Below are positions 1 through 12,539 of a DNA stretch of 64,000 nt, piece by piece. The position numbers and the translations under genes were made by a program. A model generated the notes under the pieces. It did not search any database and had not been told where the DNA came from. It saw only the letters and a list, made by a program, of their open reading frames with translations. Numbering within the stretch: position 1 is the stretch's first letter; each line of letters begins with the position of its first letter. Source of the DNA: Gonatopus flavifemur (Eukaryota > Arthropoda > Insecta > Hymenoptera > Dryinidae); assembly GCA_018340375.1 (NCBI GenBank), contig JAFFJZ010000010.1, positions 1,054,001-1,118,000 of the forward strand. The letters run 5' to 3'.

Positions 1-105
1 AGGTCACTCGAAACGAGTGAAAATTCCACTCGAAGCGGACAGGCTCACTTCTGACACTTGGTGGAGTGAAACGTGCGATTTTTCACTCTTCCAGATTTAG
101 AGAGT

Positions 106-420
106 AGCTATGGGCTAGTGAATTTTGTTACTATCTCATCACTGCCTAGCAATTTTCGACAGTGGAGAGGTAGTGATGTAACGCTCACATCTCCCAATGA
201 CTGACACAGATCAACTATCCAGCAGCTGGATAGAAAAATATTCACAGCTGTGAAGCAATTTTAAATATATTGAAACTGGAAAAATTATACTTAGAGAACC
301 TGGCTGCTTTTGAAGTTTGATAGTCACAGATGGATTGAGATATTTCAAGTATGCTTGAAAAAACGCTTACTCGGCGATGGGTGTCGATCCCGGATCCTTC
401 GGACGATGAGTCAGATACGA
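106..420 (-). repeat. SINE-like repeat, copy 1 (tRNA-derived head, truncated)
   Basis: This closely resembles 50957-51298: shared words include ACTATCTCATCACTG, CTGACACAGAT, GTTTGATAGTCACAGATGG and TTACTCGGCGATG. On the minus strand GGGATCGACACCC (379-391) matches a pol III B box. The A box seen in the other copy is missing, because the similarity breaks off at about 420. Confidence 0.65.
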
Positions 421-548
421 GAGGAATTTAAATAATCATATCAACTATTTGAGGACAACTACACTGTTAGAAATTTCTGATTGAATTTTCAATTACATGT
501 AATGGAAGCAATTTCCACTCACGTAAATGAAAAATAATGTACAGTAGT

Positions 549-668
549 ATTGAAAATCCAATAACCAGTTCTTTAAATTTCATGCACATGTTCTTGATTG
601 TTGAGAGAAATCATGATTGAAAATTCAATAACAAGTTCTTTAAATTTCATGCACATGTTCATGATCAT
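549..668 (+). repeat. Two-unit direct repeat, 67 bp period
   Basis: Positions 549-601 and 616-668 are nearly identical. Each starts ATTGAAAAT(T/C)C and includes AGTTCTTTAAATTTCATGCA. This is a recent local duplication inside the inserted segment. Confidence 0.85.
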
Positions 669-684
669 TGAAAAAAAAATCACC

Positions 685-760
685 TCCACAAGATGTGAAC
701 GCGGGACGTCGAAGTCGGACGCCAAAGCTCTGTCACTCAAGCCACTGCCACTTATGTGGA
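685..760 (-). repeat. tRNA-like SINE head
   Basis: On the minus strand TGGCTTGAGTGACAGAGCT resembles a pol III A box, followed about 30 nt later by GCGTTCACATCT, a diverged B box. No acceptor stem is apparent, so this looks like a SINE head and not a tRNA gene. Confidence 0.4.
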
Positions 761-1565
761 AGGGAGCATTTTTCTGCTTATATAACCTTGCATTCATTCT
801 TCAAACTTGTGAATCAAGATGTACTTGTAGTGTAGAAACACTGAACAAACCGTGTGATCTAACTAGTACATAGTTGAAGTGGATACGCGGATGACTTCGT
901 CAAAGCGTTAGTATACAGGGTGACCCATAGTGAGAAAAATTGTATTTCAAGGGCGTATTCTGCAGCCATAATGCAAGAATTTCCCGTTTTTTTGAAGGTT
1001 AGTTTTTGAGATATGAGCATTTTTAGATTTTTTTTCAAATCCAAACACACTTGGATCATTTTTGTTATTTTCAGTTGGATGCCATTAGAGCCATGATTTG
1101 ATTATAATTATAATGATATTATTAGGTTATTATACTGGATTAAATTTTTCTAAGTTTTTTCAATCACCTGTACATTAATTTCAATTTTCATGCACGATAA
1201 CTTGAAAATTCAATAACATGTATTTGGACTCCTATTTCAGTTCACAAAAATTGAATTTTCATTCACATATGTACATGAAAAGTACATGAAATTTGCAGCA
1301 ATTTTTAATAGTGTATTTACATTTAGTATTCACAACTATATAAACAGTGATGATAACTTTTTTTATAGAATGAAAACTATTTATATACTTGCATCAACTA
1401 TAAAAAGATTTGGAAAAATTATAATTAAATAGATGTTTTCTCACATAGTTGCCATGGCTATAAATTTCTCTGAGTGCTGTCCACTGAGCCAACTCACATA
1501 TCAGAACATAATTTCCTATTTCGTACGTATATTGTAAAGATGAAATCACATTTCTGCTATGCATA

Positions 1566-1768
1566 CGAATGAGAATCAAGTAAACGGTGCGAACATAAAA
1601 AAACTACACTGTTTGCATAATTTTGAAATTATTATTCAAAGGCATAACATGATTTCACGTACCATCTGTTATTCATATTTACTGGATAGATTCTTTGTGC
1701 TGACTGGATGGTATAATCGTGACAGCAAAGTAACTTCTATAATTTTTACCAACTGTCTCATCAATATG
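1566..1768 (+). repeat. Second half of split dispersed repeat, copy 1
   Basis: Clearly similar to 51359-51552 over its whole length, sharing AGAATCAAGTAAACGGTG, CATAACATGATTTCACGT and TTGTGCTGACT. Neither copy encodes a recognisable protein. Confidence 0.75.
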
Positions 1769-2164
1769 TAGTTGTTCATTATAAAGGATGTTTAAATAAT
1801 AAACTCGGAAACTACAGGAAAAGTGTGCATGCACATTCTTATGGACTGCTTTACATCGTCTGTACGTGATGTGAAAATTATTTCTCTGTACGCTTATATA
1901 AAAATCTCTGTATAAAAAATTTGATGGTATCCCCGAGTTTATAAGTGTAGAATTGAAACTTGTATAATTCCAGGAACATTTAGAAAAAATTTACCTGCAT
2001 TGATTTTCAATTTTCTTATTGGGTCGAAGATGGAGTTAGCCACATCTGAACATGATTGAGATTTTAGAAGTCTCGCCTTGTTGAGACTGCGGTAAGGTTC
2101 ATCTCTTCCGAATTGGATCATGATTGGACCATGCAGCATCTGGGATCTCTAATCGGTTTTTACC

Positions 2165-2440
2165 TACATGGACCTGGGCAGACCCAGATATGGAGCCCCA
2201 TATGGGGCATCCCATTTTACAGCTGGACCTGGTCCGAACTACCTCAGGGATTACCAGATGGGAACTTCTGTTCGGGTAAAGACAAACCTATCAGGCCCGA
2301 ATCTAGCAGCCAGATCCGGTTCAAACCAAGTGCCTGCATCCAGCCCGGATGAAACAACCTCACACATTACATCCGCACTCAATCCGCTGATGTATATTCA
2401 TACCGGATCTGACTTGGTGCAAATCGAATCGGTACTGGAT
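2165..2440 (+). repeat. GC-rich fragment of a GGGCC/CCCCATATGGGGC repeat
   Basis: A GC-rich island in AT-rich DNA with GGACCTGGGCAGACCCAG and CCCCATATGGGGCA palindromic words. Similar word use occurs at 20897-20985 and weakly at 30418-30450. It is probably an old transposon remnant; no protein is recognised in any frame. Confidence 0.35.
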
Positions 2441-2805
2441 TCGTATTTTGTAATGAAGAGTTGATTATGGAAGGTCCAGCCCTTCAAATCTCTTGGAGAA
2501 CGTTGGAATACAATATTTCGAATGATTTGAGTACCTCAATTGTCTATAAAGAACGATCAAAAGGGGATGTATCTTGAAAACCATAATTCCTTCCCTACAG
2601 AAGGGCTTGGAGAAGGTCGTAGAAGGCCTAGGTTTCCAGATATTTCAAGGCACTCCCGAATACGATCTTCAAGCAATTTCGGAAGTGTAGCCTGCCAGAT
2701 ATCTTGAGGACTCTTGAAATATCACATTTTGAGCAATTTGAGTTCCTAAATTCTCCATAGAAAGAATTGTGAAAGGAGTTCATCCTCAAAATAATGATTG
2801 GAAGA

Positions 2806-2817
2806 GGGGGGGGGGGG
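2806..2817 (+). repeat. Poly-G run of 12
   Basis: Twelve consecutive G residues. It could form a quadruplex-prone tract or be an assembly-sensitive homopolymer. Confidence 0.9.
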
Positions 2818-2819
2818 AG

Positions 2820-5800
2820 TAGATCAAGGTAGGTCGTTGACTTCAGATTTGGATTCAGCAACCTTGAAAACCCCCGATCAGCCAGTTTCAAGCGAATCGA
2901 GACAATTTGAATTTGTTAGTCACCATGAGAAACCCTCTGATACCGACCCAATTCGAAATCGTGCGGCTCTTCGGTTAGATGAAACACTATTTGATATTTT
3001 TGCAACCGTACACCGATAATGGTTGATGTTATCCTGGGTCCAGCGTATTGGATTCTCAAAAATGTCAATGTGTAAAGTAAACTAGACACTCCAAGTTTCA
3101 ATTTGACACTTCGATCATATTTCCAGATTGCCCTAAAAATTAGAACAGGGGAGGGGGATATCAGATTTGACACAGAATGTCCCCTATTTTTTTTTTTTTC
3201 ATCCGAGAACCAAGTCTTTTTTTATACTCCTTCAAAATATCCTACCTCATGCGAGGTCGTGATGGAACTAATATTGGACGAAGATGTTTTCTTGGTTTGA
3301 ACTATCGAAATACTCAAACAAACGCTACATCGTTGTTCCAGTCCAGTAAACTCCCTGATCATATGAGGAACATCGTTTTTTGACCCTTATACCTCGTTTT
3401 CGGGATGATCCAATTACTTTGCAACATTCTAATGTCCAAATTTTGATTCAGCGCACTGAGAAGCATAGAAAAACACCCTTTATGAAATTCGATCAATACT
3501 GATGACATTGACAATTTTTAATGGAAACACTAGGCGTTTAATTCGATCTTAAAAATGCGATCAGTGTAGTGAGTTATGTCTAGATTTAATTACTCCAGCG
3601 ACAGCATTTTTTGAATCAAAGAATAATGAAAATTTCAATGAATGTGACTAGCACGAATCTCAGTTGAATTATTTTCATCAGCCACCCCAGTGAAAATCTG
3701 ATAGTGATTCCATTCTTGAGAATCAGAGCGGTAGGTGAGATTAAAAGATGGTAATCGTGAATACAAGTACTCTTAATACCCTGACAGTATTCTGTGAGGG
3801 CTCTAAACGAGATATAAAGCGACCGCTATAGGGTGCCACATTAATCATATTGTTCTGTTATTCTAGAAATTGGGATAGCAGCTATCTTATGCTGGAATAA
3901 TATTTTGATAAGCGATAACGCTGAGATTTTTCATTTGTGGGAAGAATATTGAAATTCCACATTATCCCTGAAAAATTTACTACGATTCATTTAGTACAGG
4001 AAAGAATTTTTACTTGTTCCACCGTTTTTTCCCCTTCTCCCTCTCTATCTCTGTTCTGATTTCAATGTACGATTTCACACATATTTTTCTTCCTCTTTTT
4101 TTTCTTTTGATACTATACTATTCAGTTAGCTGATCTTCTGAGTCAAATACAATGTAACTTGTTGAAAGTAAGTCCATCTTGGTGGATGTAATAATATATG
4201 AACGCATGTATATGTCCACGATATTGTGTGTATTAATGACACTCGTTTATATACATCCACAAACGTGTACACGTAGAATCACTTTCATGAATATATTCAT
4301 GAGAGGAAATATGGCGGCTGAGAATATAAACCCTCTGTTCGTTTTGGTTTCAACAGAGAATATAACGTATTCAACTTTTCTTGTTCCTCTTTTCTTCTTC
4401 GCTCCCTAGGCTTTCTTCCATTTCTTGTCCACGTATTTGGTTTGTGTATTATGCATCAATAGTTCAAGTGAATTTGAAAATTATTATATCAAAAAATACT
4501 CAATTCGAATGTTCATACGCGTTCATTAAAACTCCATTGATGCCAAACAATTGAAGTATTTTTTTTAGATTTGCATTTTTAAAACTGATTGAAATTAAAA
4601 TAAATATTATTTGAGTGTGAATAATCTGTTTAATCCACTTGAATTCACATTACTATATATTTGCGGTGTATTTGGAAAATCATTCTCTTCCACGAGGCAT
4701 CTGATAATTAAACGATCAAGATGTTATCTCTGCATCAATGAGATCTTTGATTATCAATTCAAGTTGAGAAATATTTCATCAATTAGAAGAAAAAGGAACG
4801 TGGAAAACATAGAGAACATAGTTATATAATCTTCAATACGTAACAGGCATCGAATTACCAGTTTCTCTTTCTTTCTCTCTTATTTATTGTCAACTCTGTT
4901 TCTTCTTGGGCGAGCAAACGGGTATCATGGTCTTATCACTGATATACGATCGATTAACTTGTCACTTTGAGCGAAAGTCGATAATTAGCCTATACAACTG
5001 TAAATAAACGACGGTACATATTTTTATGACACAGTGAGGACTACACTGACGTTACACTGTAAAAAGAAAGTTTTTAATTCAGATTGTGTCATAACTGAAT
5101 CTAAGACGCAGCTGCTAATGTTTGAGCGTGAAGTAAACACAAAAAACAATCGCCGACACAATGGAGGAGGCAGAATTTCAGTCTATCTTCAAATTAAGAC
5201 GCAGCCAATTCAAGCCACACTTTTTGCAGTGTCAGTGTTTACATATGTGTGTCCCACATTCTCTATCATAGAAAATACAGACAGCAGTGATACAGGTTGT
5301 GTAAGTATATTATACACACGAGTCTCAAACTATTTTTATTATAAATTTAATGTTTCTATTTAACTATCCTTTATCAATTGCCCTGTTTCCCCTCGTCCAT
5401 GTCCATGACACAAAATCGGGGAACTCATATTTCAAAGTGTTAATATTTATATTAATTCCTATCTCATTGATCAATTGTTTCAGCGATGGTTCGCTGGATG
5501 TTTTTTCGCGACTTTTAAGAAGATACAGATTTTGAGCTTCCGGAGTGGAGCCGCGTCTGGAATCGATTTGTTGCCGACGTTTCGCCATCATTGCGATACC
5601 GCCCTGAAGAAGCCAGCTGCTCAAAATCCGTATCCTACCTCATTGTTACTGAAGGAAATATTCTTTGAATATCTCTGGTCGTGACAATGACTAAAGCATC
5701 TCTATCCAACTAGACATGGGTACATGTGGACAGTTTCTATTAATGGAACGAATTGAAATGTTTCACCAAGTTGAATGTCATTTGAAATAACCAACGCACA

Positions 5801-7780
5801 TCCCAAGAATCTGGAGGGTCAATTCTCTTCCCTCCAAATAACTTTTATATTTATTCTCATCAAAATTTTACCGGATGTATTGAAAGTTTTTATTTTATAC
5901 ACATAGTTATTGAAAAATATTGACCACAAGGGATGTTTGTTCGAGGTATTACCGAAGAAGTATTGATCGAGGTGTATATCCATCTAACAGCAGTGAAAAA
6001 TATAAAGCTTTTCCTGTCTCCGTCGACAAAATGATGTTAGAGGCCTGCTGGCGCTCTCTAAGCCAGGAATATAGCTGGGAAAATCTTCAACGTGGATATC
6101 TGACTGAATGTTCCTCGATCCGAACTTAATGGATACATGAATCGCGTTATTCCACTTCGTTGAAAATCCATGTATTTATATGGAAACTATCTTTAACTTG
6201 ATCTCAGTTCGAGAAATTTTTCTAACAGCAAAGAGAGATAGAATAATTTTTCTGGGGCGACTTTTGTGCATGATTCTTGGTGTAGTTTCAATTCTGGCCA
6301 TTTTAACCGGTTGAAATTCATATTTTCCTCTTGCTAAGATACATTCAATGAAGGCTCGTTTTTTTCCAAATCATCTTGAAGTATCTTCAACACTGAGAGA
6401 AATAATTACTTATACCAAGAAAATATATTCTGAATATTTTTGAGGATATAGAATTATTCTTGATTGCAGCTGATATGTTGTAGAGCCTAGATAAATTTTC
6501 TTGAATAAGAAGATATTATATTTTCTCTTTATTTGTTTGGTTTCAGAACAATGTTCTCGAATCAAGAGATATGAAGAATACCTACATTGAACCAAAATTC
6601 ATTCATGCCAATGAATTGAGAATCACAGAAGAACTTCCGAATGCTTTTTATTGAACTGTTAATTTTGAGTGCGTTTTTTTGTCTTTTCTCAATGATTGCT
6701 ATTAATCACTTTTATCTCAGGGCATTCTTTATATTGACCTTAACAAAACAAAACGTTGACAAAACGTTTGTTTATGAAGTTGTTTTTCTATATTCTTTTC
6801 TCTTCAATATATTCCAAAGATAAACTAAGCATAAGCTCTGAAATTGTATTTCTCGCATGTATTGCTTTTATTTACTTCTTCATGTCACGATCTTCTATTC
6901 AACCATTGGTAACCATTTGCATTCAAGAACACATCAAAAACCATCGACGCATCAATTGATTCTTCAATAACAGAAGAATTTTATTTGCGTCTTTGCTCAA
7001 ACAACGGTACATTTGAATTATACTCCTGTGCTGTTCTCCAGATGTTGAACACCACGTTTTCAGAATATAAGAAACGTATACAAACATTCAGTTCAATGAA
7101 AATACATTTCAGTATACCTAGTCAGTAGTTTGCGGAGAACACCTTCTACAGGCCAGCTTTTCGAAGTTTCTTAGGAAAAAAATATACGAAAATCTGATCG
7201 TTCCAACATTATGTCCTCACTCGTGATTTATAAAAATAGTTGGAATCTCTGTAAGAATTCCCGTGCAATCCTGATACCGTTAACGGATAAAGAATATTCA
7301 AAGAAAATATGAAATCTTTTATTTTGGAAGTTATAATAGGAAGAGAGCTTGACGACTATTCTGTAAACTCAAAGGAAATAATAGTTGGAGATCTACACTA
7401 GGGCGGCCAGTGTCGCTAATAATTACGAGACCAATTACGAGAAACAGAAAGGAAACCGTATTACGGGCAATCTCTCACTCGACGGTAGAGAAGGCGTAAA
7501 CTACAGTTTCTTTAACGCTCACGTAGTTTCTCACAGAAAAGGGGAGGAAGAAGAAGGAAGAAAATCTAAGAAGGCCGACGCTGTTGGCGGTTACCGCAGT
7601 GCCATGATTACATGCTCAGGGGAAAGATTTATTTGAATCTGTAAGCCAGATAAAAGAAAAATATTTCTTTTTTTCTTCTTCTCTTCTTGGATCTCTCGAG
7701 ATGGAGGATGATCATTGTTTGTAACAACGATTGTAAAACAAGGTTTTATTGACTGCCTTCCCGCGCGGAAATTCAGTATC
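2820..7780. other. Gene-free AT-rich stretch
   Basis: No coding-like frame, convincing inverted repeat or RNA gene was seen. Open frames are short and Phe/Tyr/Ile-rich, as expected for chance frames in AT-rich DNA. Confidence 0.55.
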
Positions 7781-7784
7781 TCGC

Positions 7785-7895
7785 ACACGATCTTGCATAG
7801 TTCCGCAGTCTTGTGAATAGTCTCGCAAAAAATCTCGGATAGTCTTGGAAATGATCTTGCAAATAGTCTCGGTTATAAAACAATCCGAGAGATTA
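7785..7895 (+). repeat. Degenerate short tandem repeat (TAGTCTCG words)
   Basis: Words of the type GATCTTGC, ATAGTCTCG and ATCTCGG recur about every 15-20 bp. The unit is too diverged to define exactly. Confidence 0.4.
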
Positions 7896-8570
7896 ATTTG
7901 CTGAGGAATTATGCAAAAATGGATATACAATACTATCCTGTTCATCCTATTCCATTTTTTTCTATCTATATGTATTGTCTCCCTTCAATTGTCCCAACAG
8001 AAGTAAATATGTCTCTCAAGATCCATTTCTTACATTCCCACTTTGATTTTTTCCCGGAGAATTTAGGCGATGTGAGTAACGAACATGGTGAGAGATTCCA
8101 TCAACAACTGAAGTGCATGGAGCAACGCTACCAGAGATTTTGGGATGGAAAAATGATGGGAGATTATATTTGGTTTCTCATGAGAGAAACGGATGCTACA
8201 AAAAACAAACGACAATCAAGAAGCCACAATTACTATTGACTCTCATGTTACATTATGATATTGGAATGGAAATGATTCGAATCGATCAAACTTGTGTGTA
8301 GGCTATGAACAAACTCAAACTCTCAGAATGAAGGAAACGTTGGATTTTGGCACTTGTGCATGAATGGTGGTAATTTCGATAATTTTTCATAGATTTCTCT
8401 TTTCATAAATACATCATTTTTTTCGTAAAAGAGCAAACTTTAAGTAGAAAATTTGGTACAGGGTATATTTCCACGTTTTCTAGTTTTCCTTGGCAACCTG
8501 CAGTTGTCTAAATTCTACAGTTGTTTAGAAACATGTTTCTAAATCCTTTGAAAACGATATAAAGAATAGT

Positions 8571-8650
8571 ACGCGATAAGCGAAGCGAATTTTGAAGGGG
8601 TCGGACTGCTGAGTGAAGCGAAGCAGTCAGAGGGCGAAGCCCTCTGGTTT
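8571..8650. repeat. GCGAAGC-rich double hairpin
   Basis: Two adjacent perfect stems: GACTGCT (8604-8610) with AGCAGTC (8622-8628), then CAGAGGGC-GAA-GCCCTCTG (8628-8646). AGCGAAGCG words are scattered through the segment. It is GC-rich compared with its flanks and its origin is not recognised. Confidence 0.6.
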
Positions 8651-8659
8651 CTTTTCATC

Positions 8660-10160
8660 AAAGAACACATCGTGTAGACATACATAGGGCTACTACAGAT
8701 ACGACAAAAGTTTTCGAATCTAAGCTGTATAAAGGCAGATGTAATTTCTAACCCTTCGAGTACGTGCATTCATGTAGAAATCTCTCGTCGTTGATTCTCT
8801 TACAGGGCATTGTAGTTTTCACTCAGCGTTCTTGCTATGAGTAGTCACGAAGGGTGACAAGGATAATTCCTATGAGAAAACAGAGCTCACGCTGGAGGAA
8901 GTTCGTTGATGCTGCAATGGTTGAAAAATTTGTCGGATTCCTAATTACTCTTTTTTCCCCTTCGTGAGGATATTTGCTGGAAACTATGTCATAGGAGATA
9001 TCTAATCTTCGTCGATTTGTATGTACAATCGTAACCTGTTTTTGTCCACAACAATTATTTTAATATCTGTAATTGAGAAATTTCTTCATCGCAAATATGG
9101 TAGGTAGCGTGTACGTAACAGTTACAGTTGTAAATACATGTCCTATTATCAAGTATGAATAATGAAAGAACATTTTCTTTTGATTTATAATAATCCTCCT
9201 GTATTTGTTGAATTTATTGACCTTCGGGGGAATTATGAAATAGAAAATATTTTAAAGCTCGAAGATTTATCACACGGAAGGACAACGGCTAAGACGTTAA
9301 TTCTTTTAGCAAACTTTTTTGTGCCAGCAAAGGACCTTAGTTATATCAACAATTTCTTTTTGTAGGCGCCATAATAACACACAAGTTTGCTATGTCAGCA
9401 ATACTTTATTTATAATTTTACAAGATTCAAATTTGTTCCAAGTTGAACACGTTTGACTGATTCACGAAGGAAATTGGCAACACATTGTGAAAGGAAATCT
9501 TGAATTCAACTTGTGTTATGACTGAATTACAGACACAGTTAATTTGAGCCACACTTTGTATAGAGTATATAATGTGTGAGATCTGTAAATGTACGTGAAC
9601 GTTAGAGTTCGCCTCCAATCGCATCCTTGAAAATATTCAAAACATGAATAATTCATGCGATTTGATTGTTTATTATTGGTATTCGTTTCTCTCTCCTCTT
9701 TTTTCATACGCTCATACGAACGGTAGTACAAAATAATTCCGAGTAACAGATCCGTAAATGCTATCCACGAAGCAAGGTACCAGATGATAAATTGAGAATT
9801 TAACGACGCGATTAAACGACCTACTTTCAATAATGGTTGCGCGAACGAGCATAAGACGTAAGTTGCACACATACGGACACATAAATGAATATAGGTAGAT
9901 ATAAATTATCGTGGTTCCTCACCTGTCGTTGTTAACACTCGATCCCTGTTACGATCGCGTAATCGTGTATTCACTTGGCACGCGAATTATTACTCGTATG
10001 ATGTTGGTTCACCTTTGATATCGTACACTTTAAAGCGGTGAATACGGGTATACGTGACTGGGATCGTTGTTTGAGTGATTTTCAGAGTGATGAAGGATAC
10101 TGTTCTCCACAAAAGCGATAGACGTTTCATGATAAATGAAATGAAAATATTTTGCTAATA
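8660..10160. other. Gene-free AT-rich stretch
   Basis: No feature beyond chance reading frames was recognised. Confidence 0.5.
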
Positions 10161-10162
10161 CA

Positions 10163-10253
10163 CCCATGTGGAAAAAATGTATACAATTGTACACAAATTG
10201 TTTACAAATCGTGTACAATTGTATACTTTTTTTGGACATTTTTTCCACATCGG
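10163..10253. mobile_element. CCCATGTGG element, copy A
   Basis: The ends are inverted: CCCATGTGGAAAAAATG on the left and CATTTTTTCCACATCGG on the right. The core alternates GTATAC/TACAATTG/TACACAAATTG words and is itself near-palindromic. At 91 bp it has no coding capacity and is MITE-like. Confidence 0.85.
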
Positions 10254-10379
10254 CATAGACACGCTAGCTTCCTCCTTTGTTTCCGATGTCTCCAACTCAA
10301 GGAGGAATTATGAATGCTTCACAACAGTCCGCACGGAAAAAAGAAAACGGTGATGGTTACTGCCCAAATCACAATAATA

Positions 10380-10483
10380 CCCATGTGGAAGAAATGTCCA
10401 GAAATGTATGTACAATTGTACACAATTTGTATACAATTTTATACAGTTTGTGTACAATTGTATACATTTTTTATTGTCATCGG
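10380..10483. mobile_element. CCCATGTGG element, copy B
   Basis: It begins CCCATGTGGAAGAAATGTCC and has the same core (GTACAATTGTACACAATTTG and onward). The right end is degraded: the GGACATTTTTTCCACAT end is replaced by ATTTTTTATTGTCATCGG. It lies only 126 bp from copy A. Confidence 0.8.
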
Positions 10484-10937
10484 TATACGTAGTATACCAG
10501 CACGGAGTGCCTATTTGCACCCGCCATCGTACCCTCTAACCGTACCGTGAGGGAGTTCCGAACAGTATACTTTAAGAAAACACTGTTGCCAGATCTATTC
10601 CAATTGAAGCCAATATCTTAGCAAGCTTGTTGCCAGACTTACAGCCAAATTTTTCCGAGATCATTATCGTACCAATTTTTTAACATTATTATTCAAAAAT
10701 TTTCATCAGTTATCTTATAATACGCTTTTGTAAATAGAGTATGATGAATGCACGATGAATATAATATGAAAATACATCTTACTTGAAAACCGTGTATCAT
10801 AATTGATACCATGAATCGTGGCAAATTTTAGAAAGTGACTCTCCCACACTCACCTGCAACAAAAAGTAAAGAAAAAACATTGAATCATACATAATTATTA
10901 ATTGTAATAATCACAAACTGCATTCACTTCAATTATA

Positions 10938-11008
10938 ATCACGTGGAAAAAAATTGTATACAAATCGTATACAATTGTATACAGTTTTGGACATTCCTCT
11001 CACATGGG
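10938..11008. mobile_element. CCCATGTGG element, copy C
   Basis: The left end is TCACGTGGAAAAAAATTG and the right end GGACATTCCTCTCACATGGG. A short core of GTATACAAATCGTATAC type words gives 71 bp in total. Confidence 0.8.
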
Positions 11009-11345
11009 CATACAGGAAGTACAATTATAAAACACCCCGACTAGAAATTCAATCGGGTTCAATCAATCCATACCATTCAGAAAGTCAGACTTTTGAACTT
11101 TTCCACTTCGAGGAATGTACAGAGCAGTCAGCTATTGAATATTGAAACTAATATGATAACTGTTAATCGAGAATAAATTTTGTGTGATGTTACAGTTGAA
11201 TACATATTGTCTTAAACAAAAAATTCATTTTCTTTGTGTGCATTTACACCTGTATCTACACTGTGAACAATTTGGTGGGGTTAGAAAAAAACGACTCCGA
11301 ATGGTGTTGTTTCATCACCTGACGGTGTTCTTGTCACACCGTACG

Positions 11346-11455
11346 TCCATGTGGAAGAAATGTCCAAAACTGTATACAATTGTCCGCAATTTGTATACTG
11401 TTTTATACGATTTGTATACAGTTTGTGTACATTTTTAGATATTTTTCCACATAGG
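11346..11455. mobile_element. CCCATGTGG element, copy D
   Basis: Left end TCCATGTGGAAGAAATGTCC, right end ATATTTTTCCACATAGG. It has one of the longer cores, with five to six TATAC/GTAC words spaced about 10-13 bp apart. Confidence 0.82.
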
Positions 11456-12424
11456 TGGTGTCATTCTAACACTATTTGGAGTTATTTTAATACTGGATTC
11501 CGGGGTGCACTTTTATAGAATCCGCGCGGTGTTAATTCTGACACCGCTTTTCTTACAGCGTACGCCATCCTTGCTGAAAATGCATGAACGGGGAACTTCG
11601 TATCCAATTTTGTCTGGAATATCGTGGCAAAACTAACGACTGGATATCATAGACGTGAATTCCAAACGGAACTATCTCAAAATTTCCTGTTAATTTTTGA
11701 CAGGGTGTTTCGATTTGGTATTTTTGTATATAATCGGGTTAAAATTTTGTTAGGGACAAAGAACGTTCAAAGTCAAACAAAAATTTTCTACCCGATTCTG
11801 ATAGGGATTTTCAGCGGAAATACAAACGTTGAGAGTTATGGTATCTACATAAGAAGAACAACACATCTGCTCATGTCGTCGTTCTTCGTCGTTGTTGTGG
11901 CTCAGGAGACGTGTAATTGGCTTAATACCTTATCGGATAACAAGCGCGCAATCTTGTCGTCCTCGTCATCGTTGTCGTTAGTATCTTATGAATTTCAACG
12001 TAAAGTGTGGTTGCCGTATACATATAAATATACACATAGATTTATGCATGTATCTGTATGTGAAATTGGAATTGGCGTAAGATCTTCAATCTCAAACCGT
12101 ACATTCTGCGTGTATCAGTGACGTGAGAAAAAAATACTTTCGATAAAAATACGACGTATTGTATAAAGATGCGAAAAAAATGTCAATTGAGGATGCCTTA
12201 GTTTCAATTTCAATGACAACACATGCAGAGATTGCCGGAGTTGACAAATGGTATGGTACTGGCAAGGTTGTGTTCGCCCGATTTCCGCAACAGCAATTGT
12301 TTTCATTCAGGGTTATTACTTTTCTCAACTGGTACTAATCGTTAGAAGGATTTCAAACAGTAGTGGTGTGCATCTTGGGAATATCAAATCGATACGGTTC
12401 GCACAAGATCGAAATGGGTTATGT

Positions 12425-12533
12425 CCCAGACAGCACAAAAGTCCCTGATGTGTTCCTCAAGAACTTTTCATGAGTTCTCATAGTTTTAAATGTATTCTTC
12501 ATGAACTCATCCTGAACTGTTGTGCTGTCTGGG
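12425..12533. mobile_element. 109 bp MITE with CCCAGACAGCACAA ends
   Basis: CCCAGACAGCACAA at the left is matched by its perfect 14 bp reverse complement TTGTGCTGTCTGGG at the right. Weaker complementarity continues inward (ATGAGTTC against GAACTCAT). No target duplication is evident. Only this copy was found in the window. Confidence 0.85.
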
Positions 12534-12539
12534 CGTTTT

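Larger units (their letters stand above)
421..1565. other. 1.1 kb insertion interrupting the split repeat
   Basis: In the sister copy at 51.3 kb the two halves of the repeat are about 60 bp apart; here about 1145 bp separate them. The inserted DNA holds a direct duplication (549-668), a tRNA-like motif (685-760) and a TACAGGGTGACCCATA motif near 914. Related ATTGAATTTTCA words lie near both sides (about 481 and 1251). No ORF of note is present. Confidence 0.5.

Noticed and set aside
10308..10550. Open frames with repeated QLYT/CIQLYT peptide on both strands
   Set aside because: They are translations of the CCCATGTGG element core. The peptide appears in both orientations wherever the element sits, so it is not a protein gene.
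11624..12121. 165-codon + strand open frame
   Set aside because: AT-driven composition and a long Ser/Val run from simple sequence. No recognised motif.
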